Part shown: piece by piece, positions 1 to 8,270 of the stretch | Layout: each line of letters opens with the position of its first letter | How positions within the stretch are numbered: position 1 is the first letter of the stretch | Source: Ornithinimicrobium sp. CNJ-824 | GTDB taxonomy: Bacteria > Actinomycetota > Actinomycetes > Actinomycetales > Dermatophilaceae | Direction: 5' to 3' | Length of the DNA: 64,000 nt | Assembly: GCF_001942405.1 (NCBI RefSeq) | Contig: NZ_MKKA01000033.1 | Span: forward strand, 62,001 to 126,000 | The notes under the pieces: generated by a model | Told to the model about the DNA's origin: nothing | Databases searched by the model: none | What the model saw: the letters and a program-made list of their open reading frames with translations, nothing else | Translations under genes and position numbers: made by a program

Positions 1-65
1 AGGAAGGCCGCGAGCGCGACGTCGCGGAGCCGGAAGGGCACCGTCCCCGACGGCCCGCCGTCCAT
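1..65 (-). CDS. N-terminal fragment of an unidentified protein (possibly a membrane transporter)
   Basis: Only the first 21 codons are inside the window; the rest lies to the left. The ATG ends at position 65 and is preceded on the minus strand by AGGAGG with about 5 nt spacing, a strong ribosome binding site that supports a real start. The visible residues run from a polar stretch into FRLRDVALAAFL, which resembles the lead-in to the first membrane helix of a major-facilitator-type transporter. That is a weak resemblance and too short to identify the protein. Confidence 0.45.
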   Translation of the reverse strand, partial: MDGGPSGTVPFRLRDVALAAF

Positions 66-148
66 GCGTCCCTCCTGTCCGGTCGGGTCCGTCCGCTGCT
101 CCCGGCCCGGGGCCGACCCGTCGGCCTGCCGGCGGGACCCGACAGCCA

Positions 149-180
149 GAAGGCCGCCTCCCGGCTGGGAGACGGCCTTC
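149..180 (-). terminator. Hairpin downstream of tRNA-Ala
   Basis: An inverted repeat with 8-bp perfect outer arms (GAAGGCCG and CGGCCTTC) and a further near-perfect 6-bp inner stem closes on a 4-nt loop. It lies 10 nt past the 3' end of the tRNA. The following T tract is poor, as is usual in GC-rich actinobacteria. It likely ends the tRNA transcript and separates it from the next gene to the left. Confidence 0.6.
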
Positions 181-187
181 CGTCCAC

Positions 188-262
<75 letters not shown>

Positions 263-287
263 GAAGGGCCCCGTTGAGGACTGGAAC

Positions 288-317
288 ACAATACCCAGCC
301 CGGTCGACATTTCCCAA
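288..317 (-). promoter_or_regulatory. Probable tRNA-Ala promoter
   Basis: On the minus strand TTGGGA (317-312) and TATTGT (293-288) are separated by 18 nt and lie about 20-25 nt before the mature tRNA 5' end. This is the most AT-rich spot in the neighbourhood. The spacing and sequences fit a housekeeping sigma factor promoter. Confidence 0.55.
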
Positions 318-393
318 ATCGCAGGTCACGGGCGGTGCCGGGGCCTCCCGCCTGCGGGCCGGGGTCCGCGCCGGTCCCCGGGGCGGGCCCGGG

Positions 394-1047
394 TCAGCGG
401 TCGGAGACCGAGGCGGGTCCGGGACGGCCCACGCCCACGTTCCAGGACTCCAGGCGCCAGCCCGTGCGGTGCTCGACCAGCTCGGCCCAGTGGCAGTTGT
501 GCAGCCCCACCAGCGACAGCCACGCCTGCCGGGCGGACAGGCCGACGACGTCGGCGACCAGGGCCCGGCTCGCCATGCCGTGGGTGGCCACGACCGCGGT
601 CTCCCCCGGCCCCAGCCGGGGCAGCAGCTCCTCGAACACGGCCCGCACCCGCACCTGGACGTCGGCCACCCGCTCGCCCGTCTCCCCGCGGACCGGGTCC
701 TCCCCGCGGTCGAGCGCCGCGAGGGCCTGCGGGAACCGGGCGAGCACCTCGGTGTGCGCCAGCCCCTGCCAGCGGCCGACGTGGATCTCGCGCAGCCGCG
801 CGTCGTGCTCCACGGGCAGGCCGGTGAGCGCGGCCAGCTCGTCGGCGGTGTCTGCCGCCCGCGACAGGTCGCTGGAGAGCAGCCGGGCCACCGGACGCTC
901 GGCCAGGCGGGCGGCCGCTGCCGCGGCCTGTCGTCGGCCCCGCGCGGACAGGTGGCTGTCCAGCTGGCCCTGGTAGATCCCGCCGGCGTTGTGCTCCGTC
1001 TCGCCGTGCCGCCAGACCACCACCCGACGGGGCGGCCGCCGGCTCAC
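394..1047 (-). CDS. Histidine phosphatase (phosphoglycerate-mutase-like) family protein
   Basis: This 217-residue protein is a cytoplasmic phosphohydrolase of the histidine phosphatase superfamily. The phospho-acceptor motif RHGETEHN sits at residues 13-20 and the second catalytic histidine lies in VATHGMAS in the C-terminal third. The substrate cannot be told from sequence. I chose the GTG at 1047 because it overlaps the rsfS stop in a GTGA junction; a longer reading from 1098 would run through rsfS. It is last in a nadD-rsfS-phosphatase operon, a common actinobacterial order, which suggests translational coupling and a housekeeping role. Confidence 0.85.
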   Translation of the reverse strand: MSRRPPRRVVVWRHGETEHNAGGIYQGQLDSHLSARGRRQAAAAAARLAERPVARLLSSDLSRAADTADELAALTGLPVEHDARLREIHVGRWQGLAHTEVLARFPQALAALDRGEDPVRGETGERVADVQVRVRAVFEELLPRLGPGETAVVATHGMASRALVADVVGLSARQAWLSLVGLHNCHWAELVEHRTGWRLESWNVGVGRPGPASVSDR

Positions 1048-1430
1048 GCCTCGTCGGCCGGGGCCGGGGGAAGCACGACCGTGGGGCAGTCCTTCCACAA
1101 CCGCTCGAGGTCGTAGAACTCGCGGTCCTCGCTGTGCATGACGTGCACGACGATGTCACCGAAGTCGAGGAGCACCCAGCGGCCCTCCCGCTGTCCCTCG
1201 CGGCGCAGCGGCTTGGCACCGAGCTCCTTGAGCCGGTCCTCCACGGCGTCGACCACGGCGCCGACCTGGCGCTCGCTCGGCGCGGAGGCGATGACGAAGA
1301 CGTCGGTCAGCGCCAGCTGGCCGGAGACGTCCAGCCCCACGACGTCGCGCGCCAGCTTGTCCTGGGCGGCGGCGGCGGCGGCCTGCGCCAGCTCCACCGC
1401 CCGGGGGGTGGCACGGGGGGTGGCACTCAC
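1044..1430 (-). CDS. rsfS: Ribosomal silencing factor RsfS
   Basis: This 128-residue RsfS/Iojap protein binds ribosomal protein L14 on the 50S subunit and blocks subunit joining when nutrients are scarce. The conserved core is visible as [17 protein letters not shown] and, later, [15 protein letters not shown] followed by FYDLERLW, in the family order. The start is a GTG overlapping the nadD stop by 4 nt. The stop overlaps the downstream phosphatase start in the same way. The short C-terminal tail ends in PAPADEA. Confidence 0.93.
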   Translation of the reverse strand: MSATPRATPRAVELAQAAAAAAQDKLARDVVGLDVSGQLALTDVFVIASAPSERQVGAVVDAVEDRLKELGAKPLRREGQREGRWVLLDFGDIVVHVMHSEDREFYDLERLWKDCPTVVLPPAPADEA

Positions 1431-2014
1431 GGGGTCTCCTCCTGGTACAGGGCATACTTGTGGATGTACTGGACGATGCCGTCCGGGACGAGGTACCACA
1501 CCGGCTCCCCGGCAGCGGTCCGCTCCCGGCAGTCGGTCGAGGAGATGGCCATGGCCGGCACCTCGAGGAGCGTCACCTTGTCCTGCGGCAGTCCGCTGTC
1601 GGTCAGGTCGTGGCCGGGGCGGGTGACCCCCACGAAGTGGGCCAGCTCCCACAGCTCGTCGACCCCCTTCCAGGACAGGATCTGCCCGAGGGCGTCGGCG
1701 CCGGTGATGAAGAACAGCTCGTCGTCGGGGCGGAGCCTGCGCAGGTCGCGCAGGGTGTCCCGGGTGTAGGTCGGCCCGGGCCGGTCGACGTCCACGCGGC
1801 TGACCGTGAACCGCGGGTTGGAGGCGGTCGCCACGACCGTCATGAGGTAGCGGTGCTCCGGTGCGCTGACCTCCGCGGCGTCCTTGCGGTAGGGCTGGCC
1901 GGTGGGAACGAACACCACCTCGTCGAGGTCGAGCAGGTGGGCCGCCTCGCTCGCGGCCACGAGGTGCCCGTGGTGGATGGGGTCGAAGGTCCCACCCATC
2001 ACCCCCAGGCGCAT
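1427..2014 (-). CDS. nadD: Nicotinate-nucleotide adenylyltransferase
   Basis: NadD joins ATP to nicotinate mononucleotide to give deamido-NAD in NAD biosynthesis. The nucleotidyltransferase motif [11 protein letters not shown] is at residues 7-17 and the C-terminal ISSTDCRER matches the family ISSTxxR motif. Length (195 aa) is normal. The ATG at 2014 overlaps the stop of the upstream small membrane protein in an ATGA junction, and the stop overlaps the rsfS GTG, so all four genes down to the phosphatase appear translationally coupled. Confidence 0.95.
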   Translation of the reverse strand: MRLGVMGGTFDPIHHGHLVAASEAAHLLDLDEVVFVPTGQPYRKDAAEVSAPEHRYLMTVVATASNPRFTVSRVDVDRPGPTYTRDTLRDLRRLRPDDELFFITGADALGQILSWKGVDELWELAHFVGVTRPGHDLTDSGLPQDKVTLLEVPAMAISSTDCRERTAAGEPVWYLVPDGIVQYIHKYALYQEETP

Positions 2015-2241
2015 CAGTGCGCGCTGGAGCCGCGTGCGCTGTCCGGGTCGTGCCCCTCGGCGACGCCGTGCGGGTCGAGCGCGAGAGTGTTGCGGAAGGA
2101 CCACAGGAGGCCGAGCAGGCCCAGGAAGATCGCCAAGGCGATGACCCCGAACCAGATGGGGTCGAACAGCAGCTCGTTGACCACGTGGTGGCCCCCCTCC
2201 TCCTCGGAGGCGGCCAGCAGCTGGGAAGGCACAGACGTCAT
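2014..2241 (-). CDS. Small single-pass membrane protein of unknown function
   Basis: The 75-residue protein has one clear hydrophobic segment in the middle ([19 protein letters not shown], about residues 37-55) and an acidic, Gly-rich tail. I cannot assign a function. The start ATG at 2241 lacks a Shine-Dalgarno sequence but has TACAGT ending 7 nt upstream, predicting a leaderless mRNA. It heads the nadD-rsfS-phosphatase operon and overlaps nadD by ATGA. Confidence 0.75.
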   Translation of the reverse strand: MTSVPSQLLAASEEEGGHHVVNELLFDPIWFGVIALAIFLGLLGLLWSFRNTLALDPHGVAEGHDPDSARGSSAH

Positions 2242-2248
2242 GCGGGCC

Positions 2249-2273
2249 ACTGTACCCGCAGGCCACCTACAGT
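2249..2273. promoter_or_regulatory. Divergent leaderless promoter pair
   Basis: Two identical TACAGT hexamers face away from each other: minus strand 2254-2249, 7 nt before the ATG at 2241, and plus strand 2268-2273, 6 nt before the ATG at 2280. Each is placed so that transcription would begin at or next to the start codon. Neither gene has a recognisable ribosome binding site. I see no clear -35 boxes. Confidence 0.6.
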
Positions 2274-2279
2274 GGAGCC

Positions 2280-3291
2280 ATGTCCGCACCTGCGAGCCCC
2301 CGTCCCGCCGGGGACGGCGCCGTGCCGCCGACGCTGTCGGTCGTGGTCCCCATGTTCGACGAGGCCGAGGTGCTGCCGCTGTTCGTGGAGCGGGTGCGCG
2401 GCGTGCTGGACGGCCTGGGCGAGCCCTACGAGGTCGTCGCGGTCGACGACGGCAGCCGGGACACCACCCCCGTGCTGCTCCAGGCGGCCCGACGGACCTG
2501 GCCCCAGCTGCGGGTGCTGCGCCTGCGGGCCAACGCCGGCCACCAGGCGGCCCTGTCCGCCGGCCTGGTCGCCGCGCGCGGCGACTGGGTGGTCACCCTG
2601 GACGCGGACCTGCAGGACCCGCCCGAGGTCGTGCCCGAGATGCTGCGGGCGGCCCGCGACCAGGACGTCGACGTGGTCTACGGCGTCCGCACGGACCGCT
2701 CGTCCGACTCGGTGTTCAAGCGGTCCACGGCCCGCGTCTACTACGCCCTGATGCGGGCCCTCGGGGCCGGGGGCGCCCGGACGACGCCGGGGACTACCGG
2801 TTGATGTCCCGGGCCACGGTGGAGGCGGTGAACGCCCTGCCGGAGGACCACCGCGTGCTGCGGCTGGTGGTGCCCGCGCTGGGCTTCCCGGCCACGACGG
2901 TGGGCTACGTGCGGGCCGAGCGGGCCGCGGGGACGAGCAAGTACCCGCTCGCCCGGATGCTGCGGCTCACGGTGGACTCGGTCACCGGCTTCTCCGCGGC
3001 CCCGCTGCGGCTGGCCACCTGGTTCGGGCTGGTCGGCTTCCTCGTGGCCCTCGGGCTCCTGGCTACGCCCTCGTCGCCAAGCTGGGCGGCCAGACGGTCG
3101 CCGGGTGGACCTCGACCGTCGTCATCGTCGCCGGGTTCAGCGCGCTGCAGCTGCTCAGCCTCGGCGTCATGGGCGAGTACGTCGGCCGTATCTACGCCAC
3201 CCTGCAGCGCCGGCCGTCCTACTACGTGGCCTACGACTCCCTCGCCGAGCCTGCCGACGAGCCGCTCGGGCGTCCTTCTCAGCGCACCTGA
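2280..3291 (+). CDS. Family 2 glycosyltransferase (GtrB/DPM1-like), two apparent frameshifts
   Basis: The protein (about 337 aa when frames are joined) is a membrane-anchored family 2 glycosyltransferase that would transfer a sugar to a polyprenyl phosphate. The N-terminal half has [12 protein letters not shown], a VVAVDDGS nucleotide-binding motif and [10 protein letters not shown], the metal/catalytic DxD region. The C-terminal half has GDYRLMSR, then two predicted membrane helices. Reading frame changes near 2783 and near 3061; after the second, the reading gives [10 protein letters not shown] and the typical MGEYVGRIY tail. Both fit loss of one base; at the second, CTGGGCTAC appears as CTGGCTAC. 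The gene ends inside the proA 3' end (13-nt convergent overlap) and starts from a leaderless-type promoter. Confidence 0.85.
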
Positions 3292-4561
3292 CCGTCGCCC
3301 TCGACGACCCACTTGGTCGTCGTGAGCTCGGGCAGGGCCATCGGTCCCCGGGCGTGCAGCTTCTGCGTCGAGATGCCGATCTCGGCGCCGAACCCGAACT
3401 CGCCCCCGTCGGTGAACCGGGTCGAGGCGTTGACCAGCACGGCGGCGGCGTCCACCTCGGCCGTGAACCGCCGTGCGGCGTCCCGGTCGGCGGTGACGAT
3501 CGCCTCGGTGTGCCCGCTGGTGTGCTCCTGCACGTGCGTGATCGCCGCGTCCAGGTCGTCCACCACCCGGGCGGAGATGTCCAGCGAGAGGAACTCGGTG
3601 TCGTCGTCCTCCGGGGTGACCGGGACCCAGCGGGCGCCGGCGGTCTCGGCATACCCCCTGGTGTCCTCGTCGCCGTGCACCGTGACACCTGCTGCCGCGA
3701 GCTCGGCCATGACCCCCGGCAGGACCCGTGCGGCGGCGTCCCGGTGCACCAGCAGCGACTCGGCGGCGTGCAGACCGACGGGCGGTGGGTCTTGGAGTTG
3801 GTGACGATGCGCACGGCCATGTCGGCGTCGGCCGAGCCGTCGACGTACACGTGGCAGTTGCCCACCCCCGTCTCGATGACCGGGACGGTGGACTCGGTCA
3901 CCACCGTCCGGATCAGGCTGGCACCGCCCCGGGGGATGACCAGGTCGACGAGGCCCCGGGCCGTCATCAGCGCGCGGGCGGCGTCGTGCCCGCCCTCGGA
4001 GAGCAGGTTGACCGCGTCGGGGTCCAGCCCCTGCGCCTCGAGCGCCGACCGCAGCACGCCGACCAGGGCGGCGTTGGTGGAGGAGGCGGCGGACCCGCCC
4101 CGGAGGATGACCGCGTTGCCGCTCTTGAGCCCCAGACCGGCGGCGTCCACGGTGACGTTGGGCCGAGCCTCGTAGATCATGCCCACGACCCCCATCGGGA
4201 CGCGCACCTGCCGGATCTGCAGGCCGTTGGCCAGGGTCGAGCCGCGGACCACCTCGCCCACCGGGTCCGGCAGGGTGGCGATCTGCCGCAGCGCGTCCGC
4301 GACCGCGTGGACCCGGTCCGCGTCGAGGGTGAGCCGGTCCAGGAGGTTCTCGGACAGGCCCGAGGCGCGGCCGCGGTCCAGGTCCTCGCCGTTGGCCGCC
4401 ACCACCGCGGCGGTGGCCGCGTCCACGGCGTCGGCGAGGGCCAGCAGGGCCGCGTCCTTCTCCCCCCGGGTCAGCTGGGCCAGCTGACGCGAGGCCCTGC
4501 GCGCCCGGCGGGCGACCTCGTGGACGTGGTCGACGACCTCGGGGGCGATGGGGGTGCTCAT
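3279..4561 (-). CDS. proA: Glutamate-5-semialdehyde dehydrogenase (gamma-glutamyl phosphate reductase), one apparent frameshift
   Basis: ProA reduces gamma-glutamyl phosphate with NADPH, the second step of proline synthesis. The start ATG at 4561 has AAGGAG 8 nt upstream. Hallmarks are [28 protein letters not shown] and the region that should read RPSVCNAAESLL with the catalytic cysteine. The reading frame breaks there, near 3771, because TGCAACGCC appears as TGCACGCC; restoring one A joins the two halves into a 427-residue protein of normal length. It lies 73 nt downstream of proB, its pathway partner, and probably shares its transcript. Its 3' end overlaps the convergent glycosyltransferase. 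Confidence 0.93.
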
Positions 4562-4634
4562 GGGGACTGCTCCTTGGTCTGTGGGTCCATGCGTCGGTGC
4601 GGTGGGTGGTGGGGAGGGCTTCCGGCCGGTGTCG

Positions 4635-5759
4635 TCAGAGGACGACCAGGTCGTCCCGGCGGACGACGGGGCGGGGTGCGGGTGCGCCGTTGCGCAGCCG
4701 CGGGCCGCGCGCCAGCCGCTGACCCACGAGGGGCCGCAGCTCCTCGGCGTCGTAGCCGACGAGGCCGCGGGCCACGACCAGGCCCCTGTCGTCGCACAGG
4801 TCGACGGTGTCCCCGGCGGTGAACCGGCCCTCGATGCGGGTGATCCCCACGGGCAGCAGGGAGGTGCGGTGGGAGACGACCGCGTCCACCGCACCGTCGT
4901 CCAGGACGATCCGACCGGTCGCGCTGCTGGCGTGCGCGAGCCATCGCCGGCGGGCCGGACTCTTGCTGCCGGTGGGGACGAACAGGGTCCCCACCTCGTC
5001 GCCGGACAGGGCCGCGGTGACCTTGTCGGCGCTGGTGAGCAGGACGCTGACGCCCTCCTCCGTGGCCATCTGGGCGGCGGCCACCTTGGTGGCCATGCCG
5101 CCGGTGCCCACGGCGGACCCGGCGCCCGAGATGTCGACCGCGGCGATCTGCTCCGCGGAGGTGACCGTCCGGATCGGGCGGCTCCCAGGCTCCGTCGGAT
5201 GGCCGTCGTAGAGCGCGTCCACGTCGGACAGCAGCAGGAGCGCGTCGGCGTCCACGAGGTGGGCCACGAGGGCGGCCAGCCGGTCGTTGTCGCCGAAGCG
5301 GATCTCGTCGGTGGCCACCGTGTCGTTCTCGTTGATGATCGGCACCACCTCCAGCTCCAGGAGCCGTTCGAGGGTGCGCGAGGCGTTGACGTAGTGGCTG
5401 CGACGGTGCATGTCGTCGGCGGTCAGCAGGACCTGCCCGACCCGGACCCCGTGCAGGGTGAAGGCGTTGGTGTAGGCCGCCATGAGCTGGCCCTGCCCCG
5501 CGCTGGCCGCCGCCTGCTGGGTGGCCAGGTCCTTGGGGCGCCGGGTCAGCCCGAGCGGGCCCATGCCGGCCGCGATCGCCCCGGAGGAGACCAGGACCAC
5601 CCTGACCCCGGAGAGGGCCTGCCGGGCCAGGGCGGTCGAGAGCGCCTGCAGACGGAACCCGTCCAGACCACCGGTGGGGCTGGTCAGGGAGGACGAACCG
5701 ACCTTGACCACGAGCCGGCGGGCGTCGCGGATGACGCTGCGGTCGACGGAGAGGGCCAT
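4635..5759 (-). CDS. proB: Glutamate 5-kinase
   Basis: ProB phosphorylates glutamate with ATP in the first, proline-inhibited step of proline synthesis. The 374-residue length, amino-acid-kinase domain ([40 protein letters not shown]) and C-terminal PUA domain (from about residue 285) are all as expected. The ATG has no Shine-Dalgarno sequence, but TAGTAT ends 6 nt upstream, so the mRNA is probably leaderless. An inverted repeat at 5783-5796 sits at the -35 position and may be an operator. Confidence 0.95.
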   Translation of the reverse strand: MALSVDRSVIRDARRLVVKVGSSSLTSPTGGLDGFRLQALSTALARQALSGVRVVLVSSGAIAAGMGPLGLTRRPKDLATQQAAASAGQGQLMAAYTNAFTLHGVRVGQVLLTADDMHRRSHYVNASRTLERLLELEVVPIINENDTVATDEIRFGDNDRLAALVAHLVDADALLLLSDVDALYDGHPTEPGSRPIRTVTSAEQIAAVDISGAGSAVGTGGMATKVAAAQMATEEGVSVLLTSADKVTAALSGDEVGTLFVPTGSKSPARRRWLAHASSATGRIVLDDGAVDAVVSHRTSLLPVGITRIEGRFTAGDTVDLCDDRGLVVARGLVGYDAEELRPLVGQRLARGPRLRNGAPAPRPVVRRDDLVVL

Positions 5760-5765
5760 GACAGG

Positions 5766-5796
5766 ATACTAATCCACGACCGTGCATACTCATGCA
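5766..5796 (-). promoter_or_regulatory. proB promoter with overlapping inverted repeat
   Basis: On the minus strand TAGTAT (5771-5766) lies 6 nt before the proB ATG and acts as a -10 box for a leaderless transcript. An inverted repeat, TGCAT-4 nt-ATGCA (5783-5796), covers the place where a -35 box would be. A repressor bound there would block the polymerase. The half-sites match those in the repeat upstream of the hydroxy-acid oxidase operon (48513-48528), but the spacer differs (4 nt here against a continuous 2-nt spacer there), so a shared regulator is only a possibility. Confidence 0.45.
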
Positions 5797-5843
5797 TCGT
5801 GCGTCGTCCTTCCGACGGCGCACCGGGCCCGCCCGGTCCGGGT

Positions 5844-7349
5844 TCAGTCCTCCTCGGTCCACTTGCCGGCGCGACGCTCCGCGGCCAGCTCCTCGCGGGC
5901 CGCCGCCGCGGCGTCCATCTTCTCGTGGAAGGCCTCCCGCTTCTCCGACCGGGTCGGCCGGGCGCGGTCCTCCAGCCGCAGGTCGCTGCCCCGCTGGCCC
6001 AGCAGCTCGGCCCCCGCGCTCACCGTGGGCTCCCAGTCGAAGACGACCGCGTCGTCCTCGGGCCCGACGAGCACGGTGGAGCCGGAGACCGCCCCCGCCT
6101 TGAGCAGCTCCTCCTCCACCCCGAGCCGGTTGAGCCGGTCGGCCAGGTAGCCGACCGCCTCGTCGTTGGTGAAGTCGGTCTGGCGCACCCAGCGGGTCGG
6201 TCGGTCGCCCAGCACCCGGAAGACCTCGCCGTCCGGGGTGTTCTCCCGACGCACCGTGAAGCCTGTCTCGTCCACGGCACGCGGTCGCACGACGACGCGG
6301 GCCGGCTGCTCGACGAGCTGCTCCTCCCGGGCCCGACGGACGTGGGCGGCGAGGGAGAAGGTCAGCTCCTTGAGCCCCTGGTGCGCCACGGCGGACACGA
6401 CGTGCACCTCGTACCCCTGCGCCTCCAGGTCCGGACGGACCATCTCGGCGAGCTCGCGCGCCTCGGGCACGTCGGCCTTGTTGAGGACCACGACCCGCAC
6501 GCGCTCGGCCAGCGGGATCCCGCCGAGACGACCGTGCGGGACGTAGGCCGCCAGCTCCTCCTCGATGACCTCCAGGTCGGTCAACGGGTCCCGTCCCGGC
6601 TCGAGGGTCGCGCAGTCGATCACGTGGACGAGCACGTGGCAGCGCTCGACGTGACGCAGGAACTGCAGTCCCAGCCCCTTGCCCTCGCTGGCCCCCGGGA
6701 TGAGCCCGGGCACGTCGGCGACGGTGAACCGCTCACCGCCGGCGGTGACCACGCCGAGGTTGGGCACGAGGGTGGTGAACGGGTAGTCGGCGATCTTGGG
6801 ACGGGCGGCCGAGAGCACGCTGACGAGGGAGGACTTCCCGGCCGACGGGAACCCGATGAGAGCCACGTCGGCGAGCGTCTTCAGCTCCAGGACGACCTCG
6901 GCCTCCTCCCCCGGCTCGCCGAGCAGGGCGAAGCCGGGGGCCTTACGCCGGGCCGAGGCGAGGGCCTTGTTGCCCAGGCCGCCCCGACCGCCGCGCGCGG
7001 CCACGTACTCGGCCCCGTCGCCGACGAGGTCGGCGAGCACCTCCCCGGAACGAGTGGTCACCACGGTGCCGCTGGGGACGGCCAGGACCAGGTCCTCCCC
7101 CTGGGCGCCGTTGCGCTCGTCACCCTCCCCCGGACGGCCGTTGGGCGCGCTGCGGTGGGGGCCGTGGTGGTAGTCGATGAGCGTGGTGACGGAGGGGTCG
7201 ACCCGCAGGACGATGTCCCCGCCGCGCCCGCCGTTGCCGCCGTCCGGCCCGCCGAGCGGCTTGAACTTCTCGCGGTGCACGGAGGCGACGCCGTGGCCGC
7301 CGTTCCCGGCCCGCAGGTGCAGCACGACACGGTCGACGAAGTTGGCCAT
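5844..7349 (-). CDS. obgE: GTPase ObgE/CgtA
   Basis: Obg is a GTPase that takes part in large-subunit ribosome maturation and stress responses. The Gly-rich Obg fold covers about residues 1-158. The G domain follows with [10 protein letters not shown] (P loop), DVPG (G3) and NKAD (G4), then the OCT domain around residues 345-425. A charged Arg/Glu/Ala-rich tail brings the length to 501, typical of actinobacterial Obg. It lies downstream of rplU-rpmA, the conserved order, though a hairpin separates it from rpmA. Confidence 0.96.
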   Translation of the reverse strand: MANFVDRVVLHLRAGNGGHGVASVHREKFKPLGGPDGGNGGRGGDIVLRVDPSVTTLIDYHHGPHRSAPNGRPGEGDERNGAQGEDLVLAVPSGTVVTTRSGEVLADLVGDGAEYVAARGGRGGLGNKALASARRKAPGFALLGEPGEEAEVVLELKTLADVALIGFPSAGKSSLVSVLSAARPKIADYPFTTLVPNLGVVTAGGERFTVADVPGLIPGASEGKGLGLQFLRHVERCHVLVHVIDCATLEPGRDPLTDLEVIEEELAAYVPHGRLGGIPLAERVRVVVLNKADVPEARELAEMVRPDLEAQGYEVHVVSAVAHQGLKELTFSLAAHVRRAREEQLVEQPARVVVRPRAVDETGFTVRRENTPDGEVFRVLGDRPTRWVRQTDFTNDEAVGYLADRLNRLGVEEELLKAGAVSGSTVLVGPEDDAVVFDWEPTVSAGAELLGQRGSDLRLEDRARPTRSEKREAFHEKMDAAAAAREELAAERRAGKWTEED

Positions 7350-7413
7350 GGACCGATCCTCTCAGCAGGGGGACGAACAGGGAGGCCGCCAGGGAGGCCG
7401 GCGGGGAAAGCGA

Positions 7414-7450
7414 ACGACGCCGGTGGGGCGCTGGGCCCCTCCGGCGTCGT
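7414..7450 (-). terminator. Hairpin between rpmA and obgE
   Basis: ACGACGCCGG (7414-7423) and CCGGCGTCGT (7441-7450) form a perfect 10-bp stem, with an extra GC-rich inner stem in the loop. It lies after the rpmA stop and about 65 nt before the obgE start. No long T tract follows. It may partially terminate the ribosomal protein transcript so that less obgE than rplU-rpmA mRNA is made. Confidence 0.6.
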
Positions 7451-7478
7451 CTCGTCAGGCGTCGTGACGCGTCGCGCG

Positions 7479-7745
7479 TCAGGCGTCGGCGGTCTCCCGC
7501 GCGACGATGTTGACGGTCTTGCGGCCCCGCTTGGAGCCGAACTCCACCACTCCGGGGACGAGGGCGAACAGGGTGTCGTCGCCGCCGCGGCCAACGCCCT
7601 CACCGGGGTGGAAGTGGGTGCCACGCTGACGGACGATGATCTCACCGGTGCCGACGACCTGGCCGCCGAAGCGCTTCACGCCGAGACGCTGCGCGTTCGA
7701 GTCCCGACCGTTGCGGGACGAGGACGCGCCCTTCTTGTGTGCCAT
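7479..7745 (-). CDS. rpmA: 50S ribosomal protein L27
   Basis: The 88-residue protein begins [17 protein letters not shown] and contains [10 protein letters not shown] and [13 protein letters not shown], the defining L27 sequence. L27 reaches into the peptidyl transferase centre. There is no N-terminal leader of the kind cleaved in Firmicutes. It follows rplU by 45 nt and is transcribed with it. Confidence 0.97.
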   Translation of the reverse strand: MAHKKGASSSRNGRDSNAQRLGVKRFGGQVVGTGEIIVRQRGTHFHPGEGVGRGGDDTLFALVPGVVEFGSKRGRKTVNIVARETADA

Positions 7746-7790
7746 CTGAAGTCTCCTGGGAAAGGACGGGGTGGGCGGTGCGCCGGCGCC

Positions 7791-8105
7791 TCAGGCGTCG
7801 ATCGCGGTGATCTTGACCTTGGTCAGCGGCTGGCGGTGGCCCTGCCGCTTCTTGTAACCGGTCTTGTTCTTGTACTTCTGGATGATGATCTTGGGGCCCT
7901 TGACGGCCGCCATGACCTCGGCGCGGACCACGGCCCGGCTCAGGGTCTCGGCGTCGGTGGTCACGGTGGACCCGTCGACGAGCAGCACGGGAGCGAGCTC
8001 CACGGTGTCCCCGGCGTTGCCGTTGCCCTGGACCTTGTCGATGGTCAGGACGTCGCCGACGGAGACCTTCTCCTGGCGGCCGCCAGCACGGACGATCGCG
8101 TACAC
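7791..8105 (-). CDS. rplU: 50S ribosomal protein L21
   Basis: The protein has the L21 pattern [16 protein letters not shown] near the start and [16 protein letters not shown] near the end, which binds 23S rRNA. I place the start at the GTG at 8105 (reading VYAIV), with a purine-rich GGAAG about 10 nt upstream. A TTG two codons further upstream is possible but its ribosome binding site would be too close. This gives 104 residues, normal for the family. A good promoter lies at 8223-8251. Confidence 0.95.
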   Translation of the reverse strand: MYAIVRAGGRQEKVSVGDVLTIDKVQGNGNAGDTVELAPVLLVDGSTVTTDAETLSRAVVRAEVMAAVKGPKIIIQKYKNKTGYKKRQGHRQPLTKVKITAIDA

Positions 8106-8222
8106 GTTCAACTCACTTCCTGCAGTCGTGGAGGGGTATGCAGCTCCCGCTGGACCGGGTCGAGCCGCCGCCGGGGCGACGTCTACCAGACCCGTCCTGA
8201 TCACGGGGCGAACCGACGCACC

Positions 8223-8251
8223 AGCCTACCCTGGCCCGGGCGCGCTGACAA
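8223..8251 (-). promoter_or_regulatory. rplU-rpmA promoter with about 110-nt leader
   Basis: TTGTCA (8251-8246) and TAGGCT (8228-8223) on the minus strand are exactly 17 nt apart, the best consensus-like promoter in the window. Transcription would start near 8216, leaving a leader of about 110 nt before rplU. Leaders of this operon are autoregulatory RNA elements in some other bacteria; I did not identify a known structure here. Confidence 0.7.
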
Positions 8252-8270
8252 AACCGGTGGATGTCGTCCC

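Noticed and set aside
1460..3325. A 621-codon plus-strand frame spanning the nadD region and the glycosyltransferase
   Set aside because: Its first part is antisense to nadD and rsfS; only its last part is a real frame of the frameshifted glycosyltransferase.
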